Made by a program: the position numbers and the translations under genes. The notes under the pieces were generated by a model that was given only the letters and a program-made list of their open reading frames with translations, did not search any database and was not told where the DNA came from. Shown here piece after piece: positions 1 to 8,524 of a stretch of DNA of 64,000 nt. Each line of letters opens with the position of its first letter. Position 1 is the stretch's first letter. The stretch comes from Virgibacillus proomii (GTDB taxonomy: Bacteria > Bacillota > Bacilli > Bacillales > Amphibacillaceae), in the NCBI RefSeq assembly GCF_018916875.1, contig NZ_JAHLNO010000027.1, positions 1-64,000 of the forward strand, read 5' to 3'.

Positions 1-200
1 TGGACGGGTTACCACCTGACTATATCCATTATAAAGGACTTTTTCTTTGCAACATAGAAAATTAGCGAAGATTTCGCGTATTTTTAATATTTTGTTTTAA
101 TAAATGCAACGCTAGTGAAATTATTCATCAAAATATTTTTACAATCTTCATTTACTCACTAAAACTAATATGCCTATCCATTGAAGATTGCTGGCTTTAT
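1..200. other. left flank, no gene recognised
   Basis: This AT-rich stretch precedes the first Tn7-like left end. I see no ribosome binding site followed by a credible reading frame and no RNA gene. It should be either original chromosomal sequence downstream of glmS or part of a further inserted element that extends out of the window. Confidence 0.4.
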
Positions 201-235
201 TGTAGCTTTGAAATAAAGTTCCCATAAAGTACATT
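201..235 (+). repeat. Tn7-like left end L1
   Basis: It starts TGTAGCTTTGAAATAAAGTT and continues with a second ATAAAGTAC motif at about 224-232. Spaced AATAAAGT-type motifs are what TnsB binding sites look like in Tn7. The same 20 bases occur inverted at 8581-8600 at the glmS-proximal end. Confidence 0.65.
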
Positions 236-326
236 TGGCGATTAATTCAAAAAATCCATTTTAATGACCATCACATAAGAAGAATATACTGATTTAAAGC
301 AATATCATCTATTTCTACTCTTTCAT

Positions 327-624
327 TCATCTTTGCACAAGTTTCTTGACTGTCTGACATATAATCTCAGTTCTAGAGTGATCCCTGGGGCTACCGTTCA
401 TGATCATATCTTCAATCCAACCACCTCTTTTTTGCAATGATTTCTGGTAAGTACCGGTTCCGCTTCGTGTTATGAATTCTTTGCATACCTTCTATATCAA
501 ATACTTCGCTTAATAAATACTCCAATCTCACAGGTATTAAACCTGTTTCTAATTTTACCTCTTGGTAGCTTTTTGGCCTGATGAACCCTCTGATTCGACT
601 CATTTCCCTTAAAGGTAAATACAA
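327..624 (-). pseudogene. unrecognised broken reading frame
   Basis: From a TTG at 624 an open frame of 70 codons runs to a stop at 412. One base shift near 413-425 opens a continuation (WIEDMIMNGSPRDHSRTE...) to a stop at 327-329, giving roughly 99 residues in total. Composition is coding-like (charged, few rare stretches) but I recognise no family. It is the only coding-like content of the short Tn7-like element and would be cargo. A GGAGGGTGGG sequence lies 13 bases before the TTG, a long spacing, so the true start may be lost. Confidence 0.3.
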
Positions 625-836
625 TCAGAAAGAACTTCCCACCCTCCGTAAGCACTTGGCTAACTTTCTAAAATATTCTGGAATTTTTTTATACTCTTGA
701 TGATGTAAATAGCACCCCTCTTTTTTGTTCTTATCAACAAACGCTTACAGTTAGCCATTTTAGTCTCCCAATGTGGTATAATTTAGCTATATTGTTATAT
801 ATTTTTACTATTGGGCTTGCTTTTAGTTTGCTTTAT

Positions 837-937
837 TTTCAGAATTAAAAAACAATCCTTTAGGAGCATATTATCCTAAAGGATTATTTTTATCAAACTT
901 TAATATATAAATTATCAATCTTTATTTCAAACTCACA
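837..937 (+). repeat. Tn7-like right end R1 with terminator hairpin
   Basis: Read from the outside on the minus strand the end is TGTGAGTTTGAAATAAAG. Its inner part (AAAGGATTATTTTTATCAAA at 874-893) aligns base for base, with one difference, to 8562-8581 in the right end beside glmS. A hairpin AATCCTTTAGGA / TCCTAAAGGATT followed by five T residues lies at 854-885 and would act as a rho-independent terminator on the plus strand. Confidence 0.6.
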
Positions 938-941
938 TTAT

Positions 942-976
942 TGTAGCTTTAAAATAAAGTTATGACTAAAAGTATC
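942..976 (+). repeat. Tn7-like left end L2
   Basis: TGTAGCTTTAAAATAAAGTT at 942-961 differs from L1 (201) at one base. A second AAAAGT motif follows at about 967-972, matching the position of the second motif in L1. Only four bases (TTAT, 938-941) separate it from the ACA of R1, so two elements stand head to tail. Confidence 0.65.
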
Positions 977-1172
977 CTGCTGAACCTCATTTTAGGACAA
1001 ATAAAAAGAATCCTTTTTGAAAAAAGATTGTTCAAATTTTATTCTTCTCTTGTGAATTAGTAAACTTTTTTATAAAAAAGTTTGATCATTATATAGCTGT
1101 GATCTTCCTCAATTGCTTCTAATTGTTGAATTAAGCACCCCTACTAAAAGTTTTTGTAGGTTGCTCCATGTA

Positions 1173-2048
1173 CTAATAGATTTCCTTTGCATCTGCAGGT
1201 AATCTTCTTACATGTTCCAGATATTTCGTCATATTCTTATCGTCATCAGCTGGATAAGTGTACGAAAGAGATTGTGCCACATCTTTTGCTAATGCTCGAA
1301 ACAAATTACAGGCAACAAAAATCGAATTCCACATATTTTCATAGTTCCCGTCAGAGTAAGTCTCTTTGTACATCTCCCAGTAATGCCCGGGAAGATAGTT
1401 TTTGAAGTACTTACCCATTTTCCCCGTTGACACTTGAAAATTATTTTTTATTCCAATCCACCATGACACTATTTCATTGAGTTCGTCTCTGATCACATAT
1501 TCAAACATTTGCATTGCATAAGGCAATTCATCCATCCAAATTCCTTTTGCAACGTTTTGAAGGCACCACCAAAAGTTATTGCAGCAACTTGTGAACATAG
1601 GTTCAGTTGGTTTTTGCACACGGATAATCGGTGGGAGGGGGAACGGAAGGCAGACAATTATCCTTATCTAACAATGGAACAGTCAACTTGTCATTCTCAT
1701 ACTCTTCGATCATGGATTCTTTAGATTTAATGTGAAGATCAATCCGATTTCCATCGGTAAACAGCATTAAATAGCCGTAAGACCTGTCGAAATTCATTTT
1801 CTTACCCATAGATTGATTATTTTTATCGGGCTCTTGCATCATTAACAAGTCACCAAACTGATTAATCCACATTTTATTTTTTAAAAAAGAGGCGGTTTCC
1901 GTTACTACATAAACTATATCGAAATCTTGAAAAATGTCTTTCGGCGCATTTGTATTCGTTCTGGAGCCATTCATGTAACGGCTCGAATTCGCTCATCTTT
2001 CTTGGCAATGTTTAATATCAGACCCATCATTTCTTGTTGACCTCTCAT
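1173..2048 (-). pseudogene. aadK: aminoglycoside 6-adenylyltransferase (AadK type), frameshifted
   Basis: Three pieces in different frames add up to one AadK-like nucleotidyltransferase of about 290 residues. An N-terminal piece starts with ATG at 2048 (MRGQQEMMGLILNIAKKDER...). A middle piece follows (MNGSRTNTNAPKDIFQDFDIV at 1974, containing the GSRTN and DFDIV nucleotidyltransferase motifs). The C-terminal piece ends EHVRRLPADAKEIY. The first shift is a missing base before the MNGSRT codon run (about 1976-1985); the second lies at about 1603-1620. AadK-family enzymes adenylylate streptomycin. With two frameshifts this copy cannot give a full-length enzyme unless they are sequencing errors. 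It is cargo of the Tn7-like element. Confidence 0.8.
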
Positions 2049-2201
2049 TAAATATCCCTCCATATGTCATAATTAATTAAAACAAGAGTTGATTCCACAT
2101 TGGAGGGGCTCGCTGATAATGTAAGCTTAATCTATTGTGTCGAGTTTATAATTTATTTAGTATTTTTTTCATTCCGACCCTCCTCTAGCGTATTAATTTA
2201 A

Positions 2202-2379
2202 TAAAGTGAAACTTCATTCAGGAGGAGTTTTCTTCCATCTCCTACTGAATATTAGTACCACAAGGGTATGACCTAAAAACCCTTGAACAAATCGGGCATT
2301 TAGGTGCCCACTTAGTCCCTTTTGTACCAACTCAAGCTCTTAAAGTGGGAGTCTTACGGCACCTTACATGCGGGATAAA
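2202..2379 (+). repeat. dispersed structured repeat A, copy 1
   Basis: It starts AAAGTGAAACTTCATTCA, carries hairpin 1 (CAGGAGGAG-type arm with CTCCTACTGAA), the box CGGGCATTTAGGTGCC, the second stem (CCCACTT / AAGTGGG and GGTGCC / GGCACC) and ends TTACATGCGGGATAAA. An extra 25 or so bases sit between the two hairpins compared with the 18971 copy. Confidence 0.8.
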
Positions 2380-2407
2380 TTGTTATTTTCTATCTTGGTG
2401 TCTCGGG

Positions 2408-2845
2408 TTAGAATCTTATTAGTATGTGAAGATTTTCCATACTTTTTATAAAATCTTCTATTTCCTGCCACAACAATGCTTGCTTGGTACGACCAAATAA
2501 TTCATCTTTCCTCTTTTCCTTAATAATCCAAGAAACCTTTTGTTGATTATCTATATTCATTTGATCTATTTGCTTTTTTATATGAATCCAGATGTCTATT
2601 ACTTCACTGAACTTCTCATATATATCTTCGATCTCGGTTAACTTACCTTTCATTTTTTTCCACTCATTAAGGATTGACGATTTTAATAATTCGTTGGTTC
2701 TTATTGAGTCGGCTTCCATTGTTATACCGTTTAACTGCATCTCTAAGTTTTCTATGGCCATTTCCCACAAAAAATATTGGTCGTCGGTAAATAACATTTG
2801 TTCCTCTTCTGACATTGTCGCCCTTAATCGATGAACACCTATCAA
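2408..2845 (-). CDS. hypothetical protein, 145 aa
   Basis: I recognise no family. The start is a TTG at 2845 preceded by AAAGGAG with an 8-base spacing, which I prefer to the in-frame ATG at 2815. The product is acidic to neutral, rich in Glu, Lys and Ile, with no membrane segment and several stretches that look alpha-helical or coiled (for example NLEMQLNGITMEADSIRTNE, and the IKKQIDQMN region), so a small cytosolic helical protein is likely. It stands alone between a repeat-A copy and the LysR regulator and is part of the Tn7-like cargo. The intergenic region to 3013 is about 170 bp. Confidence 0.6.
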   Translation of the reverse strand: MIGVHRLRATMSEEEQMLFTDDQYFLWEMAIENLEMQLNGITMEADSIRTNELLKSSILNEWKKMKGKLTEIEDIYEKFSEVIDIWIHIKKQIDQMNIDNQQKVSWIIKEKRKDELFGRTKQALLWQEIEDFIKSMENLHILIRF

Positions 2846-3012
2846 ATAGATTTACTCCTTTCCTTTGATATAGACATTTCACGAAAAAATATTTTAAAAG
2901 AAAGAATTTTCTTTACTTTACTATTTATTATAACACCTTTAGACTTGTAATATAAATGATTGAATAAGATGAAATTAATCATTTTAAATGATGTTAAAAA
3001 GGAGCATGTTTA

Positions 3013-3873
3013 GTGGATGTAAAGGAATTATTGATTTTCAAAACTTTAGCCCATGAAGGAAATATTACAAAGGTAGCTGAACAATTACATTATGCTCAGT
3101 CTAACATTACAAGGATAGTTAAAAAATTAGAAGCAGAACTGAAAACGGACCTTTTTTACAGACATCCACGCGGGGTCTCGTTAACCTCGAAGGGTAAACT
3201 ACTCTTATCTTATACAGACAAAATTTTGAATTTGATGGAAGAGACAAAAAAGGCGATTCAAGATTCCGAAACACCTCGTGGTCCAATTTCTATAGGCGCA
3301 AATGAGACAACAGCATCCGTTAGATTACCATCTGTTTTCGCTTCTTACAGTGAACAATACCCTGAGGTAGAATTATCCTTAAATATTGGTGAAACAAAGG
3401 ATCTCATTAATGAGGTTCTTGATTATAAACTAGATGGTGCGTTTGTAGTGGGACCTGTTAACCATCCTCACCTTATTCAGATACCGATAATGGAGGAGGA
3501 AATCGTTGTTATAACAGACAATCGGCAAGATCCATTAACTTCTTTAACGAATTTAAAGAAGTGGACACTACTAACACGCCCCAATTGTATTCACAGAAAA
3601 CGGCTGGAACAATGGATTCACGATGAGGGTATTGTTCCCATGAAAATTATGGAGTTTGGGACATTAGAGGCGATTATCGGATGTGTAAAAGCCGGTTTAG
3701 GAGTTTCTATAATAACAAAATCACTTGTCAGTCATCACGAAACGGATGGCAATCTAATTATTCATAAGATACCAGAGAAATATTCAATCGTAAAAACAGT
3801 GTTTATACGAAGAAAGGATATCTATATAAATAGTGCCTACAGTAAATTTATAGGTATCCTGAAGTCGAAATAA
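3013..3873 (+). CDS. LysR-family transcriptional regulator
   Basis: This is a 286-residue regulator of the usual LTTR length. Residues 1-60 form the winged helix-turn-helix (MDVKELLIFKTLAHEGNITK with VAEQLHYAQSNITRIVKKLE as the recognition region). The rest is a periplasmic-binding-protein-like effector domain (GAND...VRLPSVFASY, then GFDGAFV-type strands). The start is a GTG with GGAG nine bases upstream. LTTRs bind promoters and respond to small ligands. The usual divergent target gene is missing here: upstream on the other strand is only the unrecognised 145-aa gene, so the regulated gene may have been lost or be that one. The DNA to its right is decayed. Confidence 0.88.
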   Translation: MDVKELLIFKTLAHEGNITKVAEQLHYAQSNITRIVKKLEAELKTDLFYRHPRGVSLTSKGKLLLSYTDKILNLMEETKKAIQDSETPRGPISIGANETTASVRLPSVFASYSEQYPEVELSLNIGETKDLINEVLDYKLDGAFVVGPVNHPHLIQIPIMEEEIVVITDNRQDPLTSLTNLKKWTLLTRPNCIHRKRLEQWIHDEGIVPMKIMEFGTLEAIIGCVKAGLGVSIITKSLVSHHETDGNLIIHKIPEKYSIVKTVFIRRKDIYINSAYSKFIGILKSK

Positions 3874-3889
3874 TAACCGTAGCACAGAT

Positions 3890-4235
3890 AAACTAATTCA
3901 CTTTTCATTAGAACGTAATATCGATGGAGCTTTTATTGCAGGTACAGTCCCTTATTAAGGCTTTTTTCCACAAACAGAAGGCTATACTTGATAAATTTCA
4001 AAGACAGTGAATCGTATACAGCTAAAGCTTATCGTATGCGTGAAGATTATTGCAGGTGAAGTTAAAACTCTAATGTCGGGGATAGAGTTGTTGCGTTTTA
4101 TAGTCATAAAGGCCATGAAATTACTAAAGAATATGAGGCAATGCCTGTCCCAAAAGAAATTCATTTTTCGTATGCACTCTTGATACGATTCTTTCCTGTA
4201 ATTCAGCAAAAGGGGTTCTCAAAATTAATAATGTA
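3890..4235 (+). pseudogene. decayed coding-like region
   Basis: Broken but coding-like plus-strand frames are visible, such as KDSESYTAKAYRMREDY and, in another frame, DRVVAFYSHKGHEITKEYEA continuing for some 40 codons to a stop near 4232. The frames are interrupted by stops and shifts. I cannot assign a family. It lies between the LysR gene and a transposase fragment. Confidence 0.3.
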
Positions 4236-4404
4236 GATGTACTAGAAGCAAATACTTCAAGATACGAATTTGTAAACTTTCGGAAGTTTAAAATGTATTT
4301 GATAGCCCTCTCAATGTCCTAAAAACTATTATCATTCCGGGTTCAAGTGTTCCGCACAAAATGGCTTATTTGAAATTGCAGAAAAGGGAGGAGAGATTCG
4401 CATA

Positions 4405-4598
4405 TTAATATATTTGTATGGATGTTGTAACAATACTTTCATTCGAAAGCGATCAAAGCGTCGAAATCCAAATGCATTGCGTTTAATAACTTCGGTTTGA
4501 TTGTTAATACCTTCCACATAGTCGTTGTTCAGTTCAAATGCAAAACTATTCATGATTTCTTTTTGCCAGTTATGAAAGGTTGCTATCGCCTTTGGAAT
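4405..4598 (-). pseudogene. ISL3-family transposase, C-terminal remnant
   Basis: On the minus strand the sequence reads AIATFHNWQKEIMNSFAFEL then DYVEGINNQTEVIKRNAFGF and RRFDRFRMKVLL. That is the conserved C-terminal end of ISL3-type transposases (the EGxNNxxKxxKRxxFGxRxFxxFR block). The N-terminal two-thirds, including the first catalytic residues, is absent and the frame runs into unrelated sequence on both sides, so it is only a fossil. Confidence 0.75.
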
Positions 4599-4797
4599 TC
4601 ATGGATACCTGAGCTTTCAACCTCGGGTTTTAGAGCTTATATTTCAATAATAAAATCAGAATTTTAGCTATACTTTGACTCTAGGATTATAAACAGGACT
4701 TTTTCATATTAAAATTTTTTATCCCAAAATCGTATCCTTTTCTTCCTATTTTCCGTTATAAGAAGTGAAAGGAGCGATTAAAAAGGAGTGTAAGTCA

Positions 4798-5449
4798 TGA
4801 ATCAAAAGTTTAATAAGGTGTGGGAGAGCTTTGCTTCTTGGCTTGTTTGCGTTTTACCAACAATAATCATCATGATGCAGAGGATCTTATGCAAACAACC
4901 TGGTTAAAAGCCTATATGAGTTGGAGAAAGAAGCCTAAATCGCTGACAAAGACATACTTTACTACTATTGCAAAAAATACATGGATTGATGAGAGCCGTA
5001 AAAGGAAGCTGTCAACCGTTCCGTACGAAGACAACTGTCAGCAATTCGGGGATTCTACTGAAATAATGACTTCTTTAAACTTCACACATGTGTTAAATAT
5101 GCTTGTCATCAGACTAACCATAAACCAACAAATACTATTTCTCTTATCAGATGTATGTAGATGTAGCTTGAAGGAAATAGCATTTTTGACAAATATGAGT
5201 GTAGGCGCTGTGAAGGCGACCCTTTTTCGAGCAAGGCAAAAGATAATAAATGAGGTTCGAGAAAATATAGAAGGAGTTTACTCTGTGGATAAGGAAGAAG
5301 CGCTTCGTGTACAACTCTATAGCCATGCTTTGCAAAATGGAGACATACAGCTTCTTGCTAGCCTCCTAACCGACAATGCGTATATTCCTACTTTATACGT
5401 TCAACAACAGCAAATCTATTCTACGTTAGATTGCAAAATGGTGGCATAA
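4798..5449 (+). pseudogene. sigma-70 family (ECF-like) RNA polymerase sigma factor, frameshifted near the start
   Basis: An ATG at 4798 with AAGGAGTG upstream begins MNQKFNKVWESF. The conserved region 2 (FTNNNHHDAEDLMQTTWLKA) lies in the next frame, so a one-base indel at about 4830-4850 splits the gene. From there to 5449 the frame is open: region 2 to about residue 60, region 4 with an HTH (SLKEIAFLTNMSVGAVKATL, then FRARQKI), and a C-terminal tail of some 50 residues beyond usual ECF length. A GTG inside the second frame could still start a protein lacking the first part of region 2. The gene is immediately followed by a clpP paralogue, a pairing I recall from other Bacillaceae. Confidence 0.7.
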
Positions 5450-5508
5450 TTTCTTTTTTTAAATCTAAAGCAATTATTTAAATTCAAATTTTAAGGGAGG
5501 TTTATTAG

Positions 5509-6100
5509 ATGAGTGTTCCTATCCCTTATGTTATGGAACAAACCAATCACGGCGAAAGAAGCTATGATATTTATTCAAGACTATTGAAAGACCGTATTGT
5601 GTTTATTGGTTCTGAAATAAATGACACACTGGCAAATAGTGTGACAGCACAACTTTTATTCTTGGCATCACAGGATTCCAAAAAGGAAATTTCCATGTAT
5701 ATTAACAGCCCTGGAGGTTCTATTTCAGCTGGATTTGCGATTATGGCCCACAATGAATCATATTCAGCCAGATGTACAAACAATCTGTACTGGTTTAGCA
5801 GCTTCATTTGGTGCTGTACTGCTACTAGCTGGAACAAAAGGAAAACGTGCAGCTCTTCCTCATGCTGAAATTATGCTCCATCAACCGTTAGGCGGCATGA
5901 AAGGGCAAGCAACAGATATGGACATTTACGCTAAAAGAATTCTCAAGCAACGACAGGAATTAAATCAATTAATAGCGAATCGTTGTGAGCAATCGTATGA
6001 AAAGGTGGCATCTGATACTGAACGTGATTTCTTTATGTCGGCAAGGGAAGCGAAGGATTACGGGATTATTGACTCTATCTTAGGGGAGGAATCAGACTAA
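5509..6100 (+). pseudogene. ClpP-like serine protease paralogue, frameshifted
   Basis: AAGGGAGG precedes the ATG at 5509. The N-terminal piece carries the [15 protein letters not shown] motif, and the rest follows in another frame from about 5735 ([20 protein letters not shown]). All three catalytic residues are recognisable across the two pieces: Ser in AASFGA, His in MLHQPLGG and Asp in ERDFFMS. The frame breaks at about 5745-5755, where GCGATTATGGCCCACAATG has one base more than the expected codon run for AIYDTMNH. If real, the mutation abolishes the peptidase; if a sequencing error, this is a normal 196-residue second ClpP. The stop overlaps the start of the next gene. Confidence 0.75.
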
Positions 6101-7083
6101 TGAAAGTACTATTGCTAGGTGGGACATTATTTTTAGGAAAACATATCGCAGAACAGGCTTTGAAAAAAGGAATGGATATTACATTATTCAATCGCGGAAA
6201 AACAAATCCAGAATTTCTAAAAGAGGTAAAAGGTGTCACACATATTGTTGGTAATCGTAGTACAAATGACATCGAAAAGCTTACGGATAACTGGGATGTG
6301 GTGATTGATCTGTCAGGTACAGATCCAAATGATGTACAACGTTCTGTAAATCAATTAAAAAATCGTTGTAATAGCTATGTTTTCATCTCAAGTATCAGTG
6401 CATATAAGAATCTAGATAAAGGACCTGTGCTCGAAACAAATGCACTCCACGAACTATATAAAGGTGACTATGGAAGCAATAAAGCTACTTGTGAGGTCAT
6501 AGTTAACAATGATTTTTATGATAACTCACTCATTATCCGACCAGGTCTTATTGTTGGACCAGATGACCCAACAGATCGCTTTACCTATTGGCCATGGAGA
6601 ATGAATCAGGGCGGAAGAATTCTCGTTCCAAATGTAAGTTACAGTAAAAAAGTTCAGTTTATTGATGTGCGTGATTTAGCATCATGGATTATTGAGGCAA
6701 TTGGGCAAGGATTGAAAGGAACATTTAATGCAGTTGGTCCAAAAGAGACTCTGGGATTCAGAGACTTTATTTTATCTTGCAAAAAACTAGTTTCACCAGA
6801 AAATACAGAGCTTTACTGGGTAGAGGAATCCGTTTTAGAGGAAAATCAGGTTCAACCCTGGGTAGAACTGCCATTTTGGCTCCCTGATTCCTTAAATATG
6901 AATGGGCTAATGTGTACGAACAACGATAAAGCCATAAAAGCAGGATTAAGTTTTCGTTCAATGAAGGAAACTATAATGGATACACTTGAATGGAGCTTAC
7001 ATGAACGGAATGGAAAATGGGAAGCGGGGCTGGGAAGAGAGAAGGAGTTTCGTGTGCTGGAATTAGTAGGAAATGGGAAATAG
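6100..7083 (+). CDS. NAD-dependent epimerase/dehydratase family protein
   Basis: The 327-residue product starts with a Rossmann glycine motif (MKVLLLGGTLFLGKHIAEQA; the GGTxFxG variant typical of atypical extended SDRs). A VIDLSG strand, the YGSNKATCE segment with the Tyr-x3-Lys pair and a FIDVRDLASWI segment follow. These features place it with nucleotide-sugar-epimerase-like or CSP41-like SDR proteins; the substrate cannot be read from sequence. The ATG overlaps the TAA of clpP (TAATG), so the genes are translationally coupled, with GGGGAGGA upstream. A strong terminator follows at 7136. Confidence 0.85.
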   Translation: MKVLLLGGTLFLGKHIAEQALKKGMDITLFNRGKTNPEFLKEVKGVTHIVGNRSTNDIEKLTDNWDVVIDLSGTDPNDVQRSVNQLKNRCNSYVFISSISAYKNLDKGPVLETNALHELYKGDYGSNKATCEVIVNNDFYDNSLIIRPGLIVGPDDPTDRFTYWPWRMNQGGRILVPNVSYSKKVQFIDVRDLASWIIEAIGQGLKGTFNAVGPKETLGFRDFILSCKKLVSPENTELYWVEESVLEENQVQPWVELPFWLPDSLNMNGLMCTNNDKAIKAGLSFRSMKETIMDTLEWSLHERNGKWEAGLGREKEFRVLELVGNGK

Positions 7084-7135
7084 CGCTCTTTGAGACATTT
7101 ATCAAACGCCTTTGGAAATAAAGCTATACTATATT

Positions 7136-7177
7136 AAGGAGATGATCCCTTGTATCGTGGGTATCATCTCCTTTTGT
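7136..7177 (+). terminator. rho-independent terminator of the epimerase transcript
   Basis: A stem AAGGAGATGATCC paired with GGTATCATCTCCTT closes a loop of about 10 bases and is followed by TTTTG. It ends the sigma-clpP-epimerase transcription unit. Confidence 0.75.
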
Positions 7178-7290
7178 AAGTGTCTATAAATCTAATAGAA
7201 AACCCCTACTTTGCACAGACAATTGTATCTATTGTCATTCACGTACATTTTCTTCTTAATAACTCGGCTCTATGCCCAATTCCTTTACTA

Positions 7291-8400
7291 CTATGTCTTG
7301 ATTTTAACAATACTAATTCCTTTAGTTTTAATAGACTCTAATAAGTTAGTTGTCCATGATCCACTTGCATTGACAAGGTTCAACAGTACCTGACTATAGA
7401 TCGTAAGCCAATCTTGTTGCGAAGGCGATGACAAAATAAGTGTTGATAAGGAACAACCTTCACGTTCTACTTTAATAATATTGAAGAGGCTCCTATTCAT
7501 CATATATACTTCAGCAACCACATATCGCCTCTTTGTAACACCATCGCTAAGCTTTGTAAATTTTCGTTCTCCCAGCCCTTCTGGCAACACATCAGTAAAT
7601 GCCCGAATTGCTTTCAGCTCAGGATATTGCTCCAACACCTTCAAGACATTAATAAAGTCCTGTAGTTCCCCTTGAGCTTTAATTTCATGTAACATTTGAT
7701 GTTCCAAATCCATTACCAGCTGCTGCCCGCCACTATCTGCTGTAGAATGAATGAAGTTATCGTCACCATTGTATCTCTTTGTATTTTCATCTTCTTCCAA
7801 CCGTTGCTTGGCTGACCCACGTTTAATCCGTTTACCCCTAGGAACTGAGGTATATTCATGGCTCAATTGATTCATCTGAACAAAATCGAAATCCTCCGTG
7901 GATCCATCTACTTGTTCATCTAATGTAAAGCCTTGTTCACCGTCACCATTTTTATTTAAAGAATGATATGTATATTTTTTCGCTTCTTTTGACTTCTCTG
8001 TATTTTGTATTTCCGGATGCAAAATCGAGATATTTTCATATGGGATATGCTTGTTTTTTACATTCACTATTTGTAATACTGTCCATGTATTATTATTCTC
8101 CTTCACACGGGCATTTACAGTAATTGGCTGAGTAAAGTTCCATTCAAACTTCAATGTTTGTTCTTGCAACCATGTAAATGCTAGGCTTTCATAAACCTGT
8201 CGCAAATCACAATTCGTTAATAACCAAACTAATTGATAAATAAAAGCTGTTTTAGTATATTTCAACTCATACAGTGAAGAAAAGCTAAGATAAATTTTAT
8301 TTAACTCGTATGTTTCCGTGAAGTATTGGGGAAATGAATTTGATTCAAACAAGCGATACAAAAGAAAACCATTTGGCGCTAATACTGCGTAATACTTCAA
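7291..8400 (-). CDS. tnsE: TnsE-like Tn7 transposition protein
   Basis: The product has 369 residues. The C-terminal third (FTKLSDGVTKRRYVVAEVYM, then FNIIKVEREGCSLSTLIL and a SGSW segment) resembles the TnsE C-terminal domain as I know it: a Dxxxxx-RRY strand, the VEREGxSLSTL core and a final helix before an SGxW motif. The middle is charged and probably disordered. In Tn7, TnsE (about 540 residues) directs insertion into conjugal plasmids and replicating DNA through the sliding clamp; the present protein is shorter. The start is a TTG at 8400 with GGAAGG ten bases upstream. Support from context is strong: it lies between the cargo and a Tn7-like right end beside glmS. tnsABCD, which should separate it from the right end, are missing, so it is probably non-functional alone. 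Confidence 0.65.
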   Translation of the reverse strand: MKYYAVLAPNGFLLYRLFESNSFPQYFTETYELNKIYLSFSSLYELKYTKTAFIYQLVWLLTNCDLRQVYESLAFTWLQEQTLKFEWNFTQPITVNARVKENNNTWTVLQIVNVKNKHIPYENISILHPEIQNTEKSKEAKKYTYHSLNKNGDGEQGFTLDEQVDGSTEDFDFVQMNQLSHEYTSVPRGKRIKRGSAKQRLEEDENTKRYNGDDNFIHSTADSGGQQLVMDLEHQMLHEIKAQGELQDFINVLKVLEQYPELKAIRAFTDVLPEGLGERKFTKLSDGVTKRRYVVAEVYMMNRSLFNIIKVEREGCSLSTLILSSPSQQDWLTIYSQVLLNLVNASGSWTTNLLESIKTKGISIVKIKT

Positions 8401-8524
8401 TGATTGGTAACCTTCCCTTTTGAAATATTTTGGACTACAATTTGATAGAAGTGAGTATTCTAATTCAAAGTTTCAAATAATGACAAGGTTCCATCCAGCT
8501 TTGCTTAAAATACATATTAATTTA

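Larger units (their letters stand above)
201..937 (+). mobile_element. short Tn7-like element (L1-R1), no transposase
   Basis: The segment begins TGTAGCTTTGAAATAAAGTT at 201 and ends in ACA at 935-937, so both ends read TGT inward, as Tn7-family ends do. The left end is nearly identical to that at 942 and the right end resembles that at 8525-8600. Inside are one unrecognised broken reading frame (327-624), about 210 bp of empty sequence and a terminator-like hairpin. It has no transposition gene, so it is best seen as a non-autonomous or deleted relative of the adjacent element. Flanks are TTTAT on the left and ATTAT/TTATT on the right, only an approximate 5-bp duplication. Confidence 0.6.
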
